DNA of 64,000 bases from Corynebacterium lipophiloflavum DSM 44291 (GTDB lineage: Bacteria; Actinomycetota; Actinomycetes; Mycobacteriales; Mycobacteriaceae): NCBI RefSeq assembly GCF_000159635.1, contig NZ_GG667194.1, positions 24,329-88,328 of the forward strand. The letters run 5' to 3'. Position numbers and translations under genes: made by a program. Within the stretch, counting starts at the first letter, position 1. Each line of letters begins with the position of its first letter. Positions 18,507-27,310 of this stretch are shown here, piece by piece. The notes under the pieces are model-generated. The model was given only the letters and a program-made list of their open reading frames with translations. It made no database searches and was not told the DNA's origin.

Positions 18507-18595
18507 AGGGGTGCGAGTTAACCCTCGCCGGGGCTTTTAATTAGAGTCGATAAAAGTTACCGCAATCAAACAATGAAGAGAGGCGAGAACCTGCC

Positions 18596-21500
18596 GTGAG
18601 CAGCGACAGTACTTTCGGGCAAAATGACTGGCTGGTCGACGAAATGTACCAGCAGTATCGGGAGAACCCCAGCTCCGTGGACCCGGAATGGCGGGAACTC
18701 TTCGAGCGTAACGGGGCACCGCAGACCGCCACTGGTGACAAAAACGTCTCCCCCGCGCCGAGTCCCGCGAAGGCCGGCGACGCGAAGGAGTCTCGCGAAA
18801 AGACGGACCCGAAGGTGGCCAGAACCACCGGCGCACCGAGCCAGGACGGCCGCCAAACCAAGGTGGATCAGGCCGCTGCCGAAGCTGCCTCGAAGCGCTC
18901 CAAGGTTCTTCCGAAGCCGAAGCAGTCCCCGCTGCAGAAGATCGCGGACGTTAGCGTCGAGCCGGGCGAGCGCCAGCTCAAGGGCATTTACAAGGCCATT
19001 GCCAAGAACATGGACGAGTCCTTGTCGCTGCCGACGGCAACGTCCGTGAGGGACATGCCGGTCAAGCTCATGTTTGAAAACCGCGCGCTGGTCAACGACC
19101 ACCTCAAGCGCACCCGCGGCGGCAAGATCTCCTTTACCCACATCATCGGCTACGCCATTGTGAAGGCCGCCCAGCTCCACCCGGGCATGAACGTCAACTA
19201 CAAGGTCAAAGACAACAAGCCCTTCGTGGTCCAGCCGGAGCACATCAACTTGGGCCTGGCTATCGACCTGCCGCAGAAAGACGGCAGCCGCGCGCTCGTC
19301 GTCGCCGCCATCAAGGAGTGCGAGAAACTCAGCTTCGATAAGTTCGTCGACGGTTACGAAGACATCGTCAACCGCGCTCGAGACAACAAGCTCACCATGG
19401 ACGACTTCTCGGGTGTGACCATCCAGCTGACCAACCCGGGCGGCATCGGCACCCGCCACTCCATTCCCCGCCTGACCACGGGTATCGGCACCATCGTCGG
19501 TGTCGGCGCGATGGACTACCCGGCAGAGTTCGCCGGCGCTTCCGAGGACCGCCTCGCCGAGCTCGGCGTGGGCAAGCTGGTCACCCTGACCTCCACCTAC
19601 GACCACCGGGTGGTTCAGGGCGCGGAGTCGGGCGAATTCCTGCGCACGATTTCGCAGCTGCTTATCGACGACGCTTTCTGGGACGACATCTTCCACGCGA
19701 TGGGTATCCCCTACTCGCCGCTGCGCTGGGCCCAGGACCTGCCCAACTCGGGCGTCAACAAGGACACCCGCGTCATGCAGCTCATCGAGGCGTACCGCTC
19801 CCGCGGCCACCTCATCGCGGACACCAACCCGCTGCGCTGGGAGCAGCCCGGCCTGCCCAAGCCGGACTCCCGCGACCTGGAGATGGAAACCCACGGCCTG
19901 ACCCTGTGGGACCTAGACCGCACCTTCCACGTCGGCGGCTTCGGCGGCAAGGAGACGATGACGCTGCGTGAGGTGCTTTCGCGCCTGCGCGCCGCCTACA
20001 CCCTGCACGTGGGCGCCGAGTACACCCACATCCTCGACCGCGACGAGCGTGAATGGCTGCGCGACCGCATCGAGGCGGGCATGCCCAAGCCGACCAGCGC
20101 GGAGCAGAAGTACATCTTGCAGAAGCTCAACGCCGCCGAGGCCTTCGAGAACTTTTTGCAGACCAAATACCTGGGCCAGAAGCGCTTCTCGCTCGAGGGC
20201 GCGGAGACGCTGATCCCGCTGATGGACGCTGTGATCGACACCGCCGCGGGCCAGGGCCTCGAAGAGGTTGTCATCGGCATGCCGCACCGCGGCCGCCTCA
20301 ACGTGCTGTTCAACATCGTCGGCAAGCCGGTCTCGACGATCTTCAACGAGTTCGAGGGCAACATGCAGTCGGCGCAGCAGGGCGGCTCGGGCGATGTGAA
20401 GTACCACCTCGGGTTCGAGGGCGAGCACATCCAGATGTTCGGCGACGGCGAGATCAAGGTCTCCCTGGCCGCCAACCCTTCCCACCTCGAGGCCGTCGAC
20501 CCGGTCATGGTGGGCATCGCGCGCGCCAAGGACGACCTTTTGCGCCACAGCCAGGGCCGCACCGACCACCCGATCGTGCCGCTGATGCTTCACGGCGACG
20601 CATCCTTCGCCGGCCTGGGTGTGGTGCAGGAGACGCTGAACCTGTCCAACCTGCCCGGCTACTCCGTCGGCGGCACCGTCCACATTGTGGTCAACAACCA
20701 GATCGGGTTCACCACCACCCCTGATTCGGGCCGCTCCACCTACTATGCCACCGACCTGGCCAAGGGCTTCGACTGCCCGGTCTTCCACGTCAACGGTGAC
20801 GACCCCGAGGCTGCCGCCTGGGTCGCCCAGCTGGCCACGGAGTACCGCCGCGAGTTTGGCAAGGACGTCTTCATCGACCTGATCTGCTACCGCCTGCGCG
20901 GCCACAACGAGGCCGACGACCCGACGGTAACCCAGCCGCTCATGTACGAGCAGATCCAGTCCCACCCGTCGGTGCGCACCCGCTACACCAACGATCTCAT
21001 CGGCCGCGGCGACATCACCGCCGACGAGGCCGAGATCGCCGCCCAGGACTTCCACGACCAGCTTGACTCGGTCTTCTCCGATGTCAAGGCGAATGAGGGC
21101 AAGCCGAGCGAGCAGACCGGCATCACGGAGGCGCAGAGCCTGACCCGCGGGCTGGACACCAACATCACCGAGGAGACTTTCGCGCGGCTCGCCGAGGCTT
21201 ACGCCAACCTGCCGGAGGACTTCACGCCGAACAAGCGGCTGAACTCCGTTTTGAAGAAGCGCGGTGCGTCGCTCACCGAGGGCGACATCGACTGGGGCTG
21301 GGGCGAACTTCTCGCGTTCGGCTCGCTCGCCGAGGAGGGCAAGTTCGTCCGCCTCGCCGGCGAGGATTCCCAGCGCGGCACGTTTACCCAGCGCCACGCG
21401 GTGCTCTACGACCCGGAGACGGGCGAGAGCTTCAACCCGCTGGACCACAACGCGCAGGAGGCGGACAACGGCGGTCGCTTCGGCGTTTACAATTCGGCGC

Positions 21501-22357
21501 TCACTGAGTTTGCCGGCCTTGGCTTCGAATACGGCTACACGGTGGGCAACACCGACGCCGTGGTGGCGTGGGAGGCGCAGTTCGGCGACTTCGCCAACGG
21601 TGGTCAGACCATCATCGACGAGTACATCTCCTCAGGTGAGACCAAGTGGGGTCAGCTCTCGAGCCTGATTTCGCTTCTGCCCCACGGCTACGAGGGCCAG
21701 GGCCCGGATCACTCCTCCGCGCGCATCGAGCGCTTCCTGCAGCTCGTCGCGGAGGGCTCCATGACGATCGCCCAACCGTCGACGCCGGCCAACCACTTCC
21801 ACCTGCTGCGCCGCCAGGCCCTCGGGGACATGAAGCGCCCGCTGATCATCTTCACCCCGAAGTCCATGCTGCGCAACAAGGCGGCCGTGTCCCAGCCGGC
21901 CGACTTCATCGAGGTCAACCGCTTCCAATCCGTCATCGACGACCCCTTCTTCGTTGCCCGCGGCAACAAGAAGGTCGACGGCGCCGACCACTCCAAGGTG
22001 ACCACTATCCTGCTGTGCTCGGGCAAGATCTACTGGGAGCTGGACAAGCGCCGCCAGAAGGACAAGCGCGATGATGTCGCGATCATCCGCATCGAGATGC
22101 TCCACCCGATTCCGTTCAACCGCCTGTCCGACGCGTTTGCCAACTACCCCAACGCGAAGCAGATCCGCTTCGTGCAGGACGAGCCCGCCAATCAGGGCCC
22201 GTGGCCGTTCTATAGCGAGCACCTGCGCAACTTCGTGGACAACATGCCGGAGATGGTGCGCGTGTCGCGCCGCTCCCAGTCCACCACCGCCACCGGCGTG
22301 GCCAAGGTGCACCAGCAGGAGGAGCAGCAGCTTATCGACGAAGCCTTCGCCGACTAA
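18596..22357 (+). CDS. odhA: 2-oxoglutarate dehydrogenase, E2-E1 fusion (OdhA/Kgd)
   Basis: Catalyses the thiamine-diphosphate-dependent decarboxylation step of the 2-oxoglutarate dehydrogenase complex in the TCA cycle. Actinobacterial enzymes of this type fuse a succinyltransferase (E2) catalytic domain in front of the E1 and borrow the lipoyl domain from pyruvate dehydrogenase E2 (AceF). This 1253-residue protein shows exactly that. An E1-like N-terminal peptide (WLVDEMYQQYRENP) is followed by a Lys/Ala-rich linker, an E2 domain with the catalytic DHRVVQGAESG (about 335) and then a full E1 with MPHRGRLNVL and GDASFAGLGVVQE. No lipoyl domain is visible. GTG 18596 has GAGAGGCGAG upstream. In related species OdhI binds and inhibits this protein. 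Confidence 0.97.
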   Translation: MSSDSTFGQNDWLVDEMYQQYRENPSSVDPEWRELFERNGAPQTATGDKNVSPAPSPAKAGDAKESREKTDPKVARTTGAPSQDGRQTKVDQAAAEAASKRSKVLPKPKQSPLQKIADVSVEPGERQLKGIYKAIAKNMDESLSLPTATSVRDMPVKLMFENRALVNDHLKRTRGGKISFTHIIGYAIVKAAQLHPGMNVNYKVKDNKPFVVQPEHINLGLAIDLPQKDGSRALVVAAIKECEKLSFDKFVDGYEDIVNRARDNKLTMDDFSGVTIQLTNPGGIGTRHSIPRLTTGIGTIVGVGAMDYPAEFAGASEDRLAELGVGKLVTLTSTYDHRVVQGAESGEFLRTISQLLIDDAFWDDIFHAMGIPYSPLRWAQDLPNSGVNKDTRVMQLIEAYRSRGHLIADTNPLRWEQPGLPKPDSRDLEMETHGLTLWDLDRTFHVGGFGGKETMTLREVLSRLRAAYTLHVGAEYTHILDRDEREWLRDRIEAGMPKPTSAEQKYILQKLNAAEAFENFLQTKYLGQKRFSLEGAETLIPLMDAVIDTAAGQGLEEVVIGMPHRGRLNVLFNIVGKPVSTIFNEFEGNMQSAQQGGSGDVKYHLGFEGEHIQMFGDGEIKVSLAANPSHLEAVDPVMVGIARAKDDLLRHSQGRTDHPIVPLMLHGDASFAGLGVVQETLNLSNLPGYSVGGTVHIVVNNQIGFTTTPDSGRSTYYATDLAKGFDCPVFHVNGDDPEAAAWVAQLATEYRREFGKDVFIDLICYRLRGHNEADDPTVTQPLMYEQIQSHPSVRTRYTNDLIGRGDITADEAEIAAQDFHDQLDSVFSDVKANEGKPSEQTGITEAQSLTRGLDTNITEETFARLAEAYANLPEDFTPNKRLNSVLKKRGASLTEGDIDWGWGELLAFGSLAEEGKFVRLAGEDSQRGTFTQRHAVLYDPETGESFNPLDHNAQEADNGGRFGVYNSALTEFAGLGFEYGYTVGNTDAVVAWEAQFGDFANGGQTIIDEYISSGETKWGQLSSLISLLPHGYEGQGPDHSSARIERFLQLVAEGSMTIAQPSTPANHFHLLRRQALGDMKRPLIIFTPKSMLRNKAAVSQPADFIEVNRFQSVIDDPFFVARGNKKVDGADHSKVTTILLCSGKIYWELDKRRQKDKRDDVAIIRIEMLHPIPFNRLSDAFANYPNAKQIRFVQDEPANQGPWPFYSEHLRNFVDNMPEMVRVSRRSQSTTATGVAKVHQQEEQQLIDEAFAD

Positions 22358-22381
22358 GCCGGACTACCTCCCGCACGCAAC

Positions 22382-22432
22382 CGGGCCGCGCCCCGCTTCT
22401 CCTGCGCCATGGAGAACGCCGGGCGCGGCCCG
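22382..22432. terminator. Bidirectional terminator between odhA and lipoprotein gene
   Basis: A perfect 12-bp GC-rich inverted repeat (CGGGCCGCGCCC at 22382-22393, GGGCGCGGCCCG at 22421-22432) with a 27-nt loop. It sits between two convergent genes. No long T-run follows on either strand, so efficiency is uncertain. Confidence 0.7.
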
Positions 22433-22442
22433 ATTGTGATTC

Positions 22443-23207
22443 CTACATCGGTGGCTGCTCGATAACGTTGTCGGACTCGCCTGTATCGCCCTCGTCCTCC
22501 GATTGGGTGTCCACGGTGATCTTCGTGCGCTGCAGCATCCACTCGGCCACGACTTTGCGCACCGTTTCACCCCCCTCGACCTCATCGATCATCGTGGTGA
22601 GGTCTTCCGTGGCGAGCACGCGGTTGACAAAGTTCAGGCGGTTGAGCTGGCCACGGTTGAGCTCGGCCTTGTTGAACACGGGGATCACGTTGGTTGGCAG
22701 CGGCCCTTCCCCCGGCTCCTCGCCCTCTGGGGCGCACGCTTGGGCCGGTGAAGGATCGACTGTCATCACGTCGCCCGGGAAGGAGCCCACGGCGTACTCG
22801 TAGACAGTCTCGGAGACAGTGTCGTCGTTGAGGTCGCCCGCGGCGTCATCGTGGGCGATGTCCGCGGCCGCCTCCTCGGCGAGCTGGGGGTTGATCTGGG
22901 ACAGCAACGTCCCGGTGCACGCGATGGCCATGTCCGCCTGGCCGGACCGCACGAGGTCGACGGCGGGATCTGTTGCGGCCTCGTCGACCACTGTCACGGC
23001 GGCGGGGTGCCCGACGGATTCGAGCAGCACCCGGTAAATCTCCCCCAAGATGGCCTGCTCGACCGAGTCCGGGGCGACGGCGATAACGAAGTCGTCGCCG
23101 CGTTGCCCCTCCGCAGACGGCGAGCACGCGGCCATAGCGAAAGCGGCGGCGGTGCCTAAAGCTACCGCCACCGCTGAAGTGGTGTACGTCCGTGCAGAGC
23201 GTGGCAT
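22443..23207 (-). CDS. Lipoprotein, substrate-binding-protein-like
   Basis: A 254-residue exported lipoprotein. It has a signal peptide (MPRSARTYTTSAVAVALG) and lipobox AFAMAAC at about residues 22-28. The mature part begins with an acidic segment, then a periplasmic-binding-like lobe (FVIAVAPDSVEQAILGEIY and DLVRSGQADMAIACTG) reminiscent of OpuAC/OsmF-type glycine-betaine-binding proteins. The C-terminus is acidic and low-complexity. There is no adjacent permease or ATPase, so a transport role would need partners elsewhere. It could also be an envelope protein that has kept the fold for another purpose. Confidence 0.82.
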   Translation of the reverse strand: MPRSARTYTTSAVAVALGTAAAFAMAACSPSAEGQRGDDFVIAVAPDSVEQAILGEIYRVLLESVGHPAAVTVVDEAATDPAVDLVRSGQADMAIACTGTLLSQINPQLAEEAAADIAHDDAAGDLNDDTVSETVYEYAVGSFPGDVMTVDPSPAQACAPEGEEPGEGPLPTNVIPVFNKAELNRGQLNRLNFVNRVLATEDLTTMIDEVEGGETVRKVVAEWMLQRTKITVDTQSEDEGDTGESDNVIEQPPM

Positions 23208-23235
23208 GCGGGTTATCCTACCCGCCGCCGGTGTT

Positions 23236-23760
23236 CTACTGGGCCTCCCCCGTAGGGACGGCGCCGATGTTCATCTCGGCGATCAGGTCGCGCGCCTGGG
23301 GCGCGGAGTTGGGATCGCACAAAATGTCGTAGCGCCCGGCGACAATCGTGGTCATGGAGGAGAAGTCGCGCTTGCCGCCCGTGAGCGCGTAACCGACGGC
23401 GGCGAAGATGACCCCGAAGATCGCGCCGATGAGAATCGACCACAGGAAAATGATCCACCCGGTGCCCGGCAGTGCGAAGAGCGCGAAGATGAGGCCGATG
23501 AAGATGCCCAGCCATGCGCCGGACAGGGCGCCGGCACCGAGAACGCGCGGCCACGTCAAGCGTCCGGTGACGTTTTCGACCTGCATCAGGTCCACGCCGA
23601 CAATCGAGAGGTCCTCGACGCGGAACTTCCGGTCGGACAGGCCGTCGACAGCGCGCTGCGCCTGCTCGTAGGTATCGAAGGAGCCAACCGGCCAACCGGC
23701 GGGGCGCTGGCGGGCAGTAGCAAGGTTGCGGTTCGAAGTAGAAGAATGCGAAGTTGTCAT
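23236..23760 (-). CDS. Membrane protein with GSP17M (general stress 17M-like) N-terminal domain
   Basis: A 174-residue protein. After a short polar leader an N-terminal domain of the general-stress-protein 17M type (GWPVGSFDTYEQAQRAVDGL and VEDLSIVGVDL) is followed by two close transmembrane helices (LGIFIGLIFALFALPGTGWI and IFLWSILIGAIFGVIFAAVG). A short cytosolic tail (DILCDPNSAPQARDLIAEMN) ends the protein. ATG 23760 (MTTSHSST) is preferred over the longer frame from 23844, which would run through the divergent mrp promoter. The family is linked to stress responses but has no known reaction. Confidence 0.85.
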   Translation of the reverse strand: MTTSHSSTSNRNLATARQRPAGWPVGSFDTYEQAQRAVDGLSDRKFRVEDLSIVGVDLMQVENVTGRLTWPRVLGAGALSGAWLGIFIGLIFALFALPGTGWIIFLWSILIGAIFGVIFAAVGYALTGGKRDFSSMTTIVAGRYDILCDPNSAPQARDLIAEMNIGAVPTGEAQ

Positions 23761-23829
23761 AGGAACTACATTACGCCACGGCGCGGCGCGGGCGGGGAGG
23801 GCGTCGATAAGCACGGGCGCTCGACTGCC

Positions 23830-23835
23830 TATACT
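23830..23835 (+). promoter_or_regulatory. -10 hexamer for mrp, leaderless start
   Basis: TATACT ends 9 nt before the ATG of mrp with no Shine-Dalgarno between, the spacing of a leaderless actinobacterial promoter. No clear -35 is seen. Confidence 0.5.
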
Positions 23836-23844
23836 TGCTAGCAA

Positions 23845-24978
23845 ATGTCTACCTCACTTTCCCACGACCAGGTCAGCGAAGCGCTCTCGCGTGTGGACGA
23901 CCCCGAGATCGGTAAACCCATCACCGAGCTCGACATGGTCGAATCCATCGCGATCGACGGCGCGGACGTCTCCGTCGGCATCTACCTGACCATCGCCGCG
24001 TGCCCCATGCGCGACACCATCGCCTCCAACACCCGCGCCGTGCTCGAGGAGCTCGACGGCGTGGGCAGCGTGGACGTTCACATGCACACGATGAGCGACG
24101 AGCAGCGCCGCGCCTTAAGCCTCAAGCTGCGCGGCGAGCAGACCACGCCGACGATCCCCTTCGCCGAGCCGGAATCGCTCACCCGCGTCTTCGCCGTCGC
24201 CTCCGGCAAGGGCGGGGTGGGCAAATCCTCCGTCACGGTCAACCTCGCAACCTCCCTCGCCGCGCAGGGGCTGACCGTGGGAATCCTCGACGCCGACATC
24301 TACGGCCACTCCGTGCCGCGGTTGATGGGCTCGACCGACATGTCGCCCACGGTCGTCGACGAGATGATCATGCCCCCGATTGCCCACAAGGTGCGCCACA
24401 TTTCCGTGGGGCAGTTCGTCGAGGGCAATGCCCCGATCGTGTGGCGCGGGCCGATGCTCACCCGCGCCATCCAACAGTTCCTCAGCGATGTCTACTGGGG
24501 CGATCTTGACGTGTTGTTCATGGACCTGCCGCCGGGCACCGGCGACGTGGCGATCACGGTGGCCCAGCTCGTGCCCAACGCCGAACTGCTCATCGTCACC
24601 ACCCCGCAGGCCGCCGCCGCGGAGGTCGCTGAGCGCGCCGGCACGATCTCCCAGCAGACAGGGCAGAAAATCGCGGGAGTGGTGGAGAATATGTCGGGCA
24701 TGGTGCTTGCCGACGGCAGCGTGCTCAACGTCTTCGGCGAGGGCGGCGGCGAACAGGTCGCCGAGCGCCTCAGCGCGCTGACGGACACCGACAACGTCGC
24801 GCTGCTCGGCTCCGTACCGCTCGACCCGCAGCTGCGACAGCACGGCGACGAGGGCAACCCGGTGGTCATCTCTAACCCGGATTCCCCCGCCGCGCGCGCG
24901 ATCGCTGAGATTGCCGCCAAGCTCAAGACGCGCCGCACCTCGCTCGTGGGCAAGGGGCTGGGCGTCAACCCGCGCTAA
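23845..24978 (+). CDS. mrp: Mrp/ApbC family iron-sulfur cluster carrier ATPase
   Basis: P-loop ATPase that binds and delivers Fe-S clusters to apoproteins in the cytoplasm. The 377 residues carry an N-terminal MIP18/DUF59-like domain (HDQVSEALSRVDDPEIGKP, and AACPMRDTI with Cys53), then the Mrp ATPase with deviant Walker A GKGGVGKSS (121-129) and VLFMDLPPGTGDV. The CxxC pair used by many Mrp proteins to hold the cluster at the dimer interface is missing: after VVENMSGMVL the sequence goes directly to ADGSVLNVFGEGGG. From memory this is also so in mycobacterial Mrp. Convergent with tatB, 11 bp apart. Confidence 0.93.
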   Translation: MSTSLSHDQVSEALSRVDDPEIGKPITELDMVESIAIDGADVSVGIYLTIAACPMRDTIASNTRAVLEELDGVGSVDVHMHTMSDEQRRALSLKLRGEQTTPTIPFAEPESLTRVFAVASGKGGVGKSSVTVNLATSLAAQGLTVGILDADIYGHSVPRLMGSTDMSPTVVDEMIMPPIAHKVRHISVGQFVEGNAPIVWRGPMLTRAIQQFLSDVYWGDLDVLFMDLPPGTGDVAITVAQLVPNAELLIVTTPQAAAAEVAERAGTISQQTGQKIAGVVENMSGMVLADGSVLNVFGEGGGEQVAERLSALTDTDNVALLGSVPLDPQLRQHGDEGNPVVISNPDSPAARAIAEIAAKLKTRRTSLVGKGLGVNPR

Positions 24979-24989
24979 GCAACCGGGCT

Positions 24990-25418
24990 TTAAGTGATGT
25001 CAGCCCAGGAGAAGTCGCCCCCGCGCTTCTCGGTGGCGTCCACCCGGGTCGATCCTGCCGGCTTCGGGCGCGGGCCCGGGTTCGCTGGCTGGGCCGGCAC
25101 CGCGGGAGTGTCATCGAGCTGCTTGCGAGGGTCAAATTCGTCGAAGAAGCGCTCGTCGCCGTCGAAAAGCACCTTCGCCATCGCTCGCCGCGGACCCATC
25201 GCCGCGTACTGGGTCACGGTGTTTAAAGGCTCGCGGAACTCCTCGAACGCGTCGAGCTCCCCGTCGAGTTCCTTTTTCGCGTTGTTGATCGCCTTCTTCG
25301 CCGCGTAAATGGCGGCGCGCACGTCCTCGATCAGCCCGGGCAGCCGCTCAGGGCCGATGATGATTAATCCGATGACGAGAATGAAAAATATCTCGCCCCA
25401 TCCGATGCTGGAGAACAC
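24990..25418 (-). CDS. tatB: Sec-independent protein translocase TatB
   Basis: Part of the twin-arginine translocase, which exports folded proteins; TatB with TatC forms the signal-peptide receptor. The 142 residues start with a single N-terminal transmembrane helix (FFILVIGLIIIGPERLP, with the family's Gly-Pro hinge), followed by an amphipathic helix (LIEDVRAAIYAAKKAINNAK) and a long charged, Pro-rich tail. GTG 25418 is used; GGAGGT lies about 12 nt upstream. Only 3 bp separate it from the anti-sigma gene upstream, so tatB belongs to the sigE/anti-sigma transcription unit. Confidence 0.92.
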   Translation of the reverse strand: MFSSIGWGEIFFILVIGLIIIGPERLPGLIEDVRAAIYAAKKAINNAKKELDGELDAFEEFREPLNTVTQYAAMGPRRAMAKVLFDGDERFFDEFDPRKQLDDTPAVPAQPANPGPRPKPAGSTRVDATEKRGGDFSWADIT

Positions 25419-25421
25419 GGC

Positions 25422-25796
25422 TTACAGCTTACCTCCGCTATCGCGGCCCCACAGCGCGCGGTATGCAACCTCGACGAGCTCCGACACCGGCCGCAGACTG
25501 CGGGGCTGCTCATGCAGGCTGTTCTCGGGCATTTCGGCCAGCTTCTGCACCAGCGATCGGGGTGCCCGCACGGAGTCGTCCGCGTTGCAGCAGCGCAGGT
25601 GCTCAGCCGCGGCGCGCTGGTGGTTGACCTCGGCGCGGCACTCCTCGCACAGAACAACGTGCACCCGCGCTCGGTGGAGCGCGCTTTCGGAAAGCTCTTG
25701 GTCCGCGAAAGCGGCCACGGCCTCGGGGCTGAGGTGTTCCGTCGAGAAAAACCCCTTTTTCTTCCGCGGCGCAGGGCCGGGCGTGTGAATCGCCAT
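25422..25796 (-). CDS. cseE: Zinc-binding anti-sigma factor (CseE-like) for SigE
   Basis: A 124-residue cytosolic anti-sigma factor of the ZAS type. The zinc-binding motif H-x3-C-x2-C is present as HVVLCEEC (about residues 46-53), inside the helical segment that contacts the sigma factor. There is no transmembrane helix, so it is a soluble sensor like C. glutamicum CseE. It lies 107 bp downstream of sigE. Such proteins hold the sigma factor inactive until envelope or redox stress removes them. ATG 25796 has AAGGAGC 7 nt upstream. Confidence 0.88.
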   Translation of the reverse strand: MAIHTPGPAPRKKKGFFSTEHLSPEAVAAFADQELSESALHRARVHVVLCEECRAEVNHQRAAAEHLRCCNADDSVRAPRSLVQKLAEMPENSLHEQPRSLRPVSELVEVAYRALWGRDSGGKL

Positions 25797-25903
25797 GGGG
25801 CTGCTCCTTCGCGCGTCGGTTCATTGAAGTGGCGTGTGTACCTTTTCCCCCATTCAACGCATTTATGCGAGAATTCGCCAGTGGCCACGCCGCTCGCGCC
25901 CGT

Positions 25904-26506
25904 CTAGCGGACGCGGATTAGCTCCTTCGCGGACTCGTCGCTGGCCGCCTGGGTCTCCAGGCTGCGCCGCAGCTGCGATCGCCCGCGGTGGATGCGCGAG
26001 CGCACCGTGCCCATCTTCACGCCAAGTGTGGCTGCGATTTCCTCGTACGTCATGCCGACGACGTCGCACAGCACCACCGCAACGCGAAAGTCGGGGCTGA
26101 GCTCATCGAGCGCAGTCTGCAGCGCCGGGTCAAGGTTGGACACCGAGTACGCCTGCTCGGGCGTCATATCCGTGCCCGGGACGCGCTCGTAGTCCTCCGG
26201 AAGGGCCTCCATGCGGATCTTCGCGCGGTGGCGCACCATGTCCAAAAACAGGTTCGTGGTGATGCGGTGCAGCCAGCCCTCAAACGTGCCCGGCTGGTAG
26301 CTCTTGAGGCTGCGGAAGACGCGCATGAACGTCTCCTGCGTTAAGTCCTCCGCGTCGTGCTGGTTACCGGAGAGGCGAAACGCGAGACGGTAGACGCTGT
26401 TCGCGTGCTCGGCCACCAGCTCCGCCCACGACGGCATCTCTCCCGCACCCGCGTCGAAGGCGGCGGTGCCGGTGAGCGTGTCGGGAGCGTCGTGCAGCGG
26501 ATCCAT
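25904..26506 (-). CDS. sigE: ECF RNA polymerase sigma factor SigE
   Basis: Extracytoplasmic-function sigma factor directing transcription of envelope-stress genes. From ATG 26506 ([13 protein letters not shown]) the protein has 200 residues. Region 2 is recognisable as [20 protein letters not shown] and the following [20 protein letters not shown]; region 4 as [20 protein letters not shown], then [20 protein letters not shown]. The longer frame to 26578 adds a hydrophobic, cysteine-containing segment that does not look like sigma-factor sequence. The next gene downstream is its anti-sigma factor. It is divergent from an O-methyltransferase, matching C. glutamicum order as I recall it. Confidence 0.93.
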   Translation of the reverse strand: MDPLHDAPDTLTGTAAFDAGAGEMPSWAELVAEHANSVYRLAFRLSGNQHDAEDLTQETFMRVFRSLKSYQPGTFEGWLHRITTNLFLDMVRHRAKIRMEALPEDYERVPGTDMTPEQAYSVSNLDPALQTALDELSPDFRVAVVLCDVVGMTYEEIAATLGVKMGTVRSRIHRGRSQLRRSLETQAASDESAKELIRVR

Positions 26507-26635
26507 GGATATATGTTCGCACGCATTGATTCCGAATGCCAGCAAAGCGGCTGCGGAATACCTGAAAGTAGGTAACAAATGGCTAACGGCTCACCAACCC
26601 CACGAGGTCGCACAGGGTTGCATAGGATTGAGACC

Positions 26636-27310
26636 GTGACTGACACAGCGTTTACGACCATGAACACCTACATCGCCTCCCGCCCCGTCGCGGGCGCGGC
26701 CGCTACCGCCGAGCAGATTGCGCAGGGTTTCGACATTGCGCGCACCGAGGCTCAGGAGAACAACCTCGCACTGCCGTCACCCGCCGTCGGCTCGTTGCTG
26801 TCCACGCTGGCCGCAGCGACCACCTCGCCCCACGGCGCGGTCGCGGTAACGCCCGCGGCGGGTGTTGTGGGCTTGTACATCCTGCGCGGACTGCCGCAGA
26901 AGGCGACTGTGACCTGCATCGACCCGGAGGCCGCACACCAGGCGAGTGCCAAGGAGGCATTCCGCGCAAGTGGGTTCGCTGCCTCGCGCGGGAGGTTTCT
27001 CACCGCGCGCCCGCTCGAGGTGATGAGCCGTCTCGCGCCCGCCTCCTACCAGCTGGTCTACGCGGATGTGGAGCCCACCGAACTCAGCGCCGTCATCGAC
27101 GCCGCGTGGCCGCTGCTCGTCACCGGCGGCACGCTCGTTCTCGCCGGCTCGCTTCTCGACGGCACCCTGACCGACGCCACCCGCCGCGACCGCGTGACGG
27201 ACGCCGCCCGCGCCGCCGAGGACGACGTGGACGGGCTCGCGGCGTCGGAGGGAGCCGTCGTCACGCGACTGCCTCTCGACGGCGGCCTGACGCTCGTGAC
27301 GAAGCGCTAG
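26636..27310 (+). CDS. SAM-dependent O-methyltransferase family protein
   Basis: A 224-residue protein resembling the catechol/caffeoyl O-methyltransferase-type family found beside sigE in corynebacteria and mycobacteria. The Rossmann-like core is recognisable in [20 protein letters not shown] and [19 protein letters not shown], with a later [10 protein letters not shown] strand and [15 protein letters not shown]. The SAM-binding glycine motif is weak (TPAAGVVGL), so activity is less certain. GTG 26636 ([16 protein letters not shown]) is preferred over the upstream ATG 26579, which lies within the sigE intergenic region. It converges with glgC with a 4-bp overlap of stops. Confidence 0.75.
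   Translation: MTDTAFTTMNTYIASRPVAGAAATAEQIAQGFDIARTEAQENNLALPSPAVGSLLSTLAAATTSPHGAVAVTPAAGVVGLYILRGLPQKATVTCIDPEAAHQASAKEAFRASGFAASRGRFLTARPLEVMSRLAPASYQLVYADVEPTELSAVIDAAWPLLVTGGTLVLAGSLLDGTLTDATRRDRVTDAARAAEDDVDGLAASEGAVVTRLPLDGGLTLVTKR

Noticed and set aside
18507-18540. Terminator between the ABC exporter and odhA (GCGAG/CTCGC then CTTTT)
   Set aside because: The stem is only 5 bp and the T-run is interrupted; too weak to call.
19913-21448. 511-codon frame antisense to odhA
   Set aside because: odhA is unmistakable on the other strand; the antisense product has no domain and no RBS.
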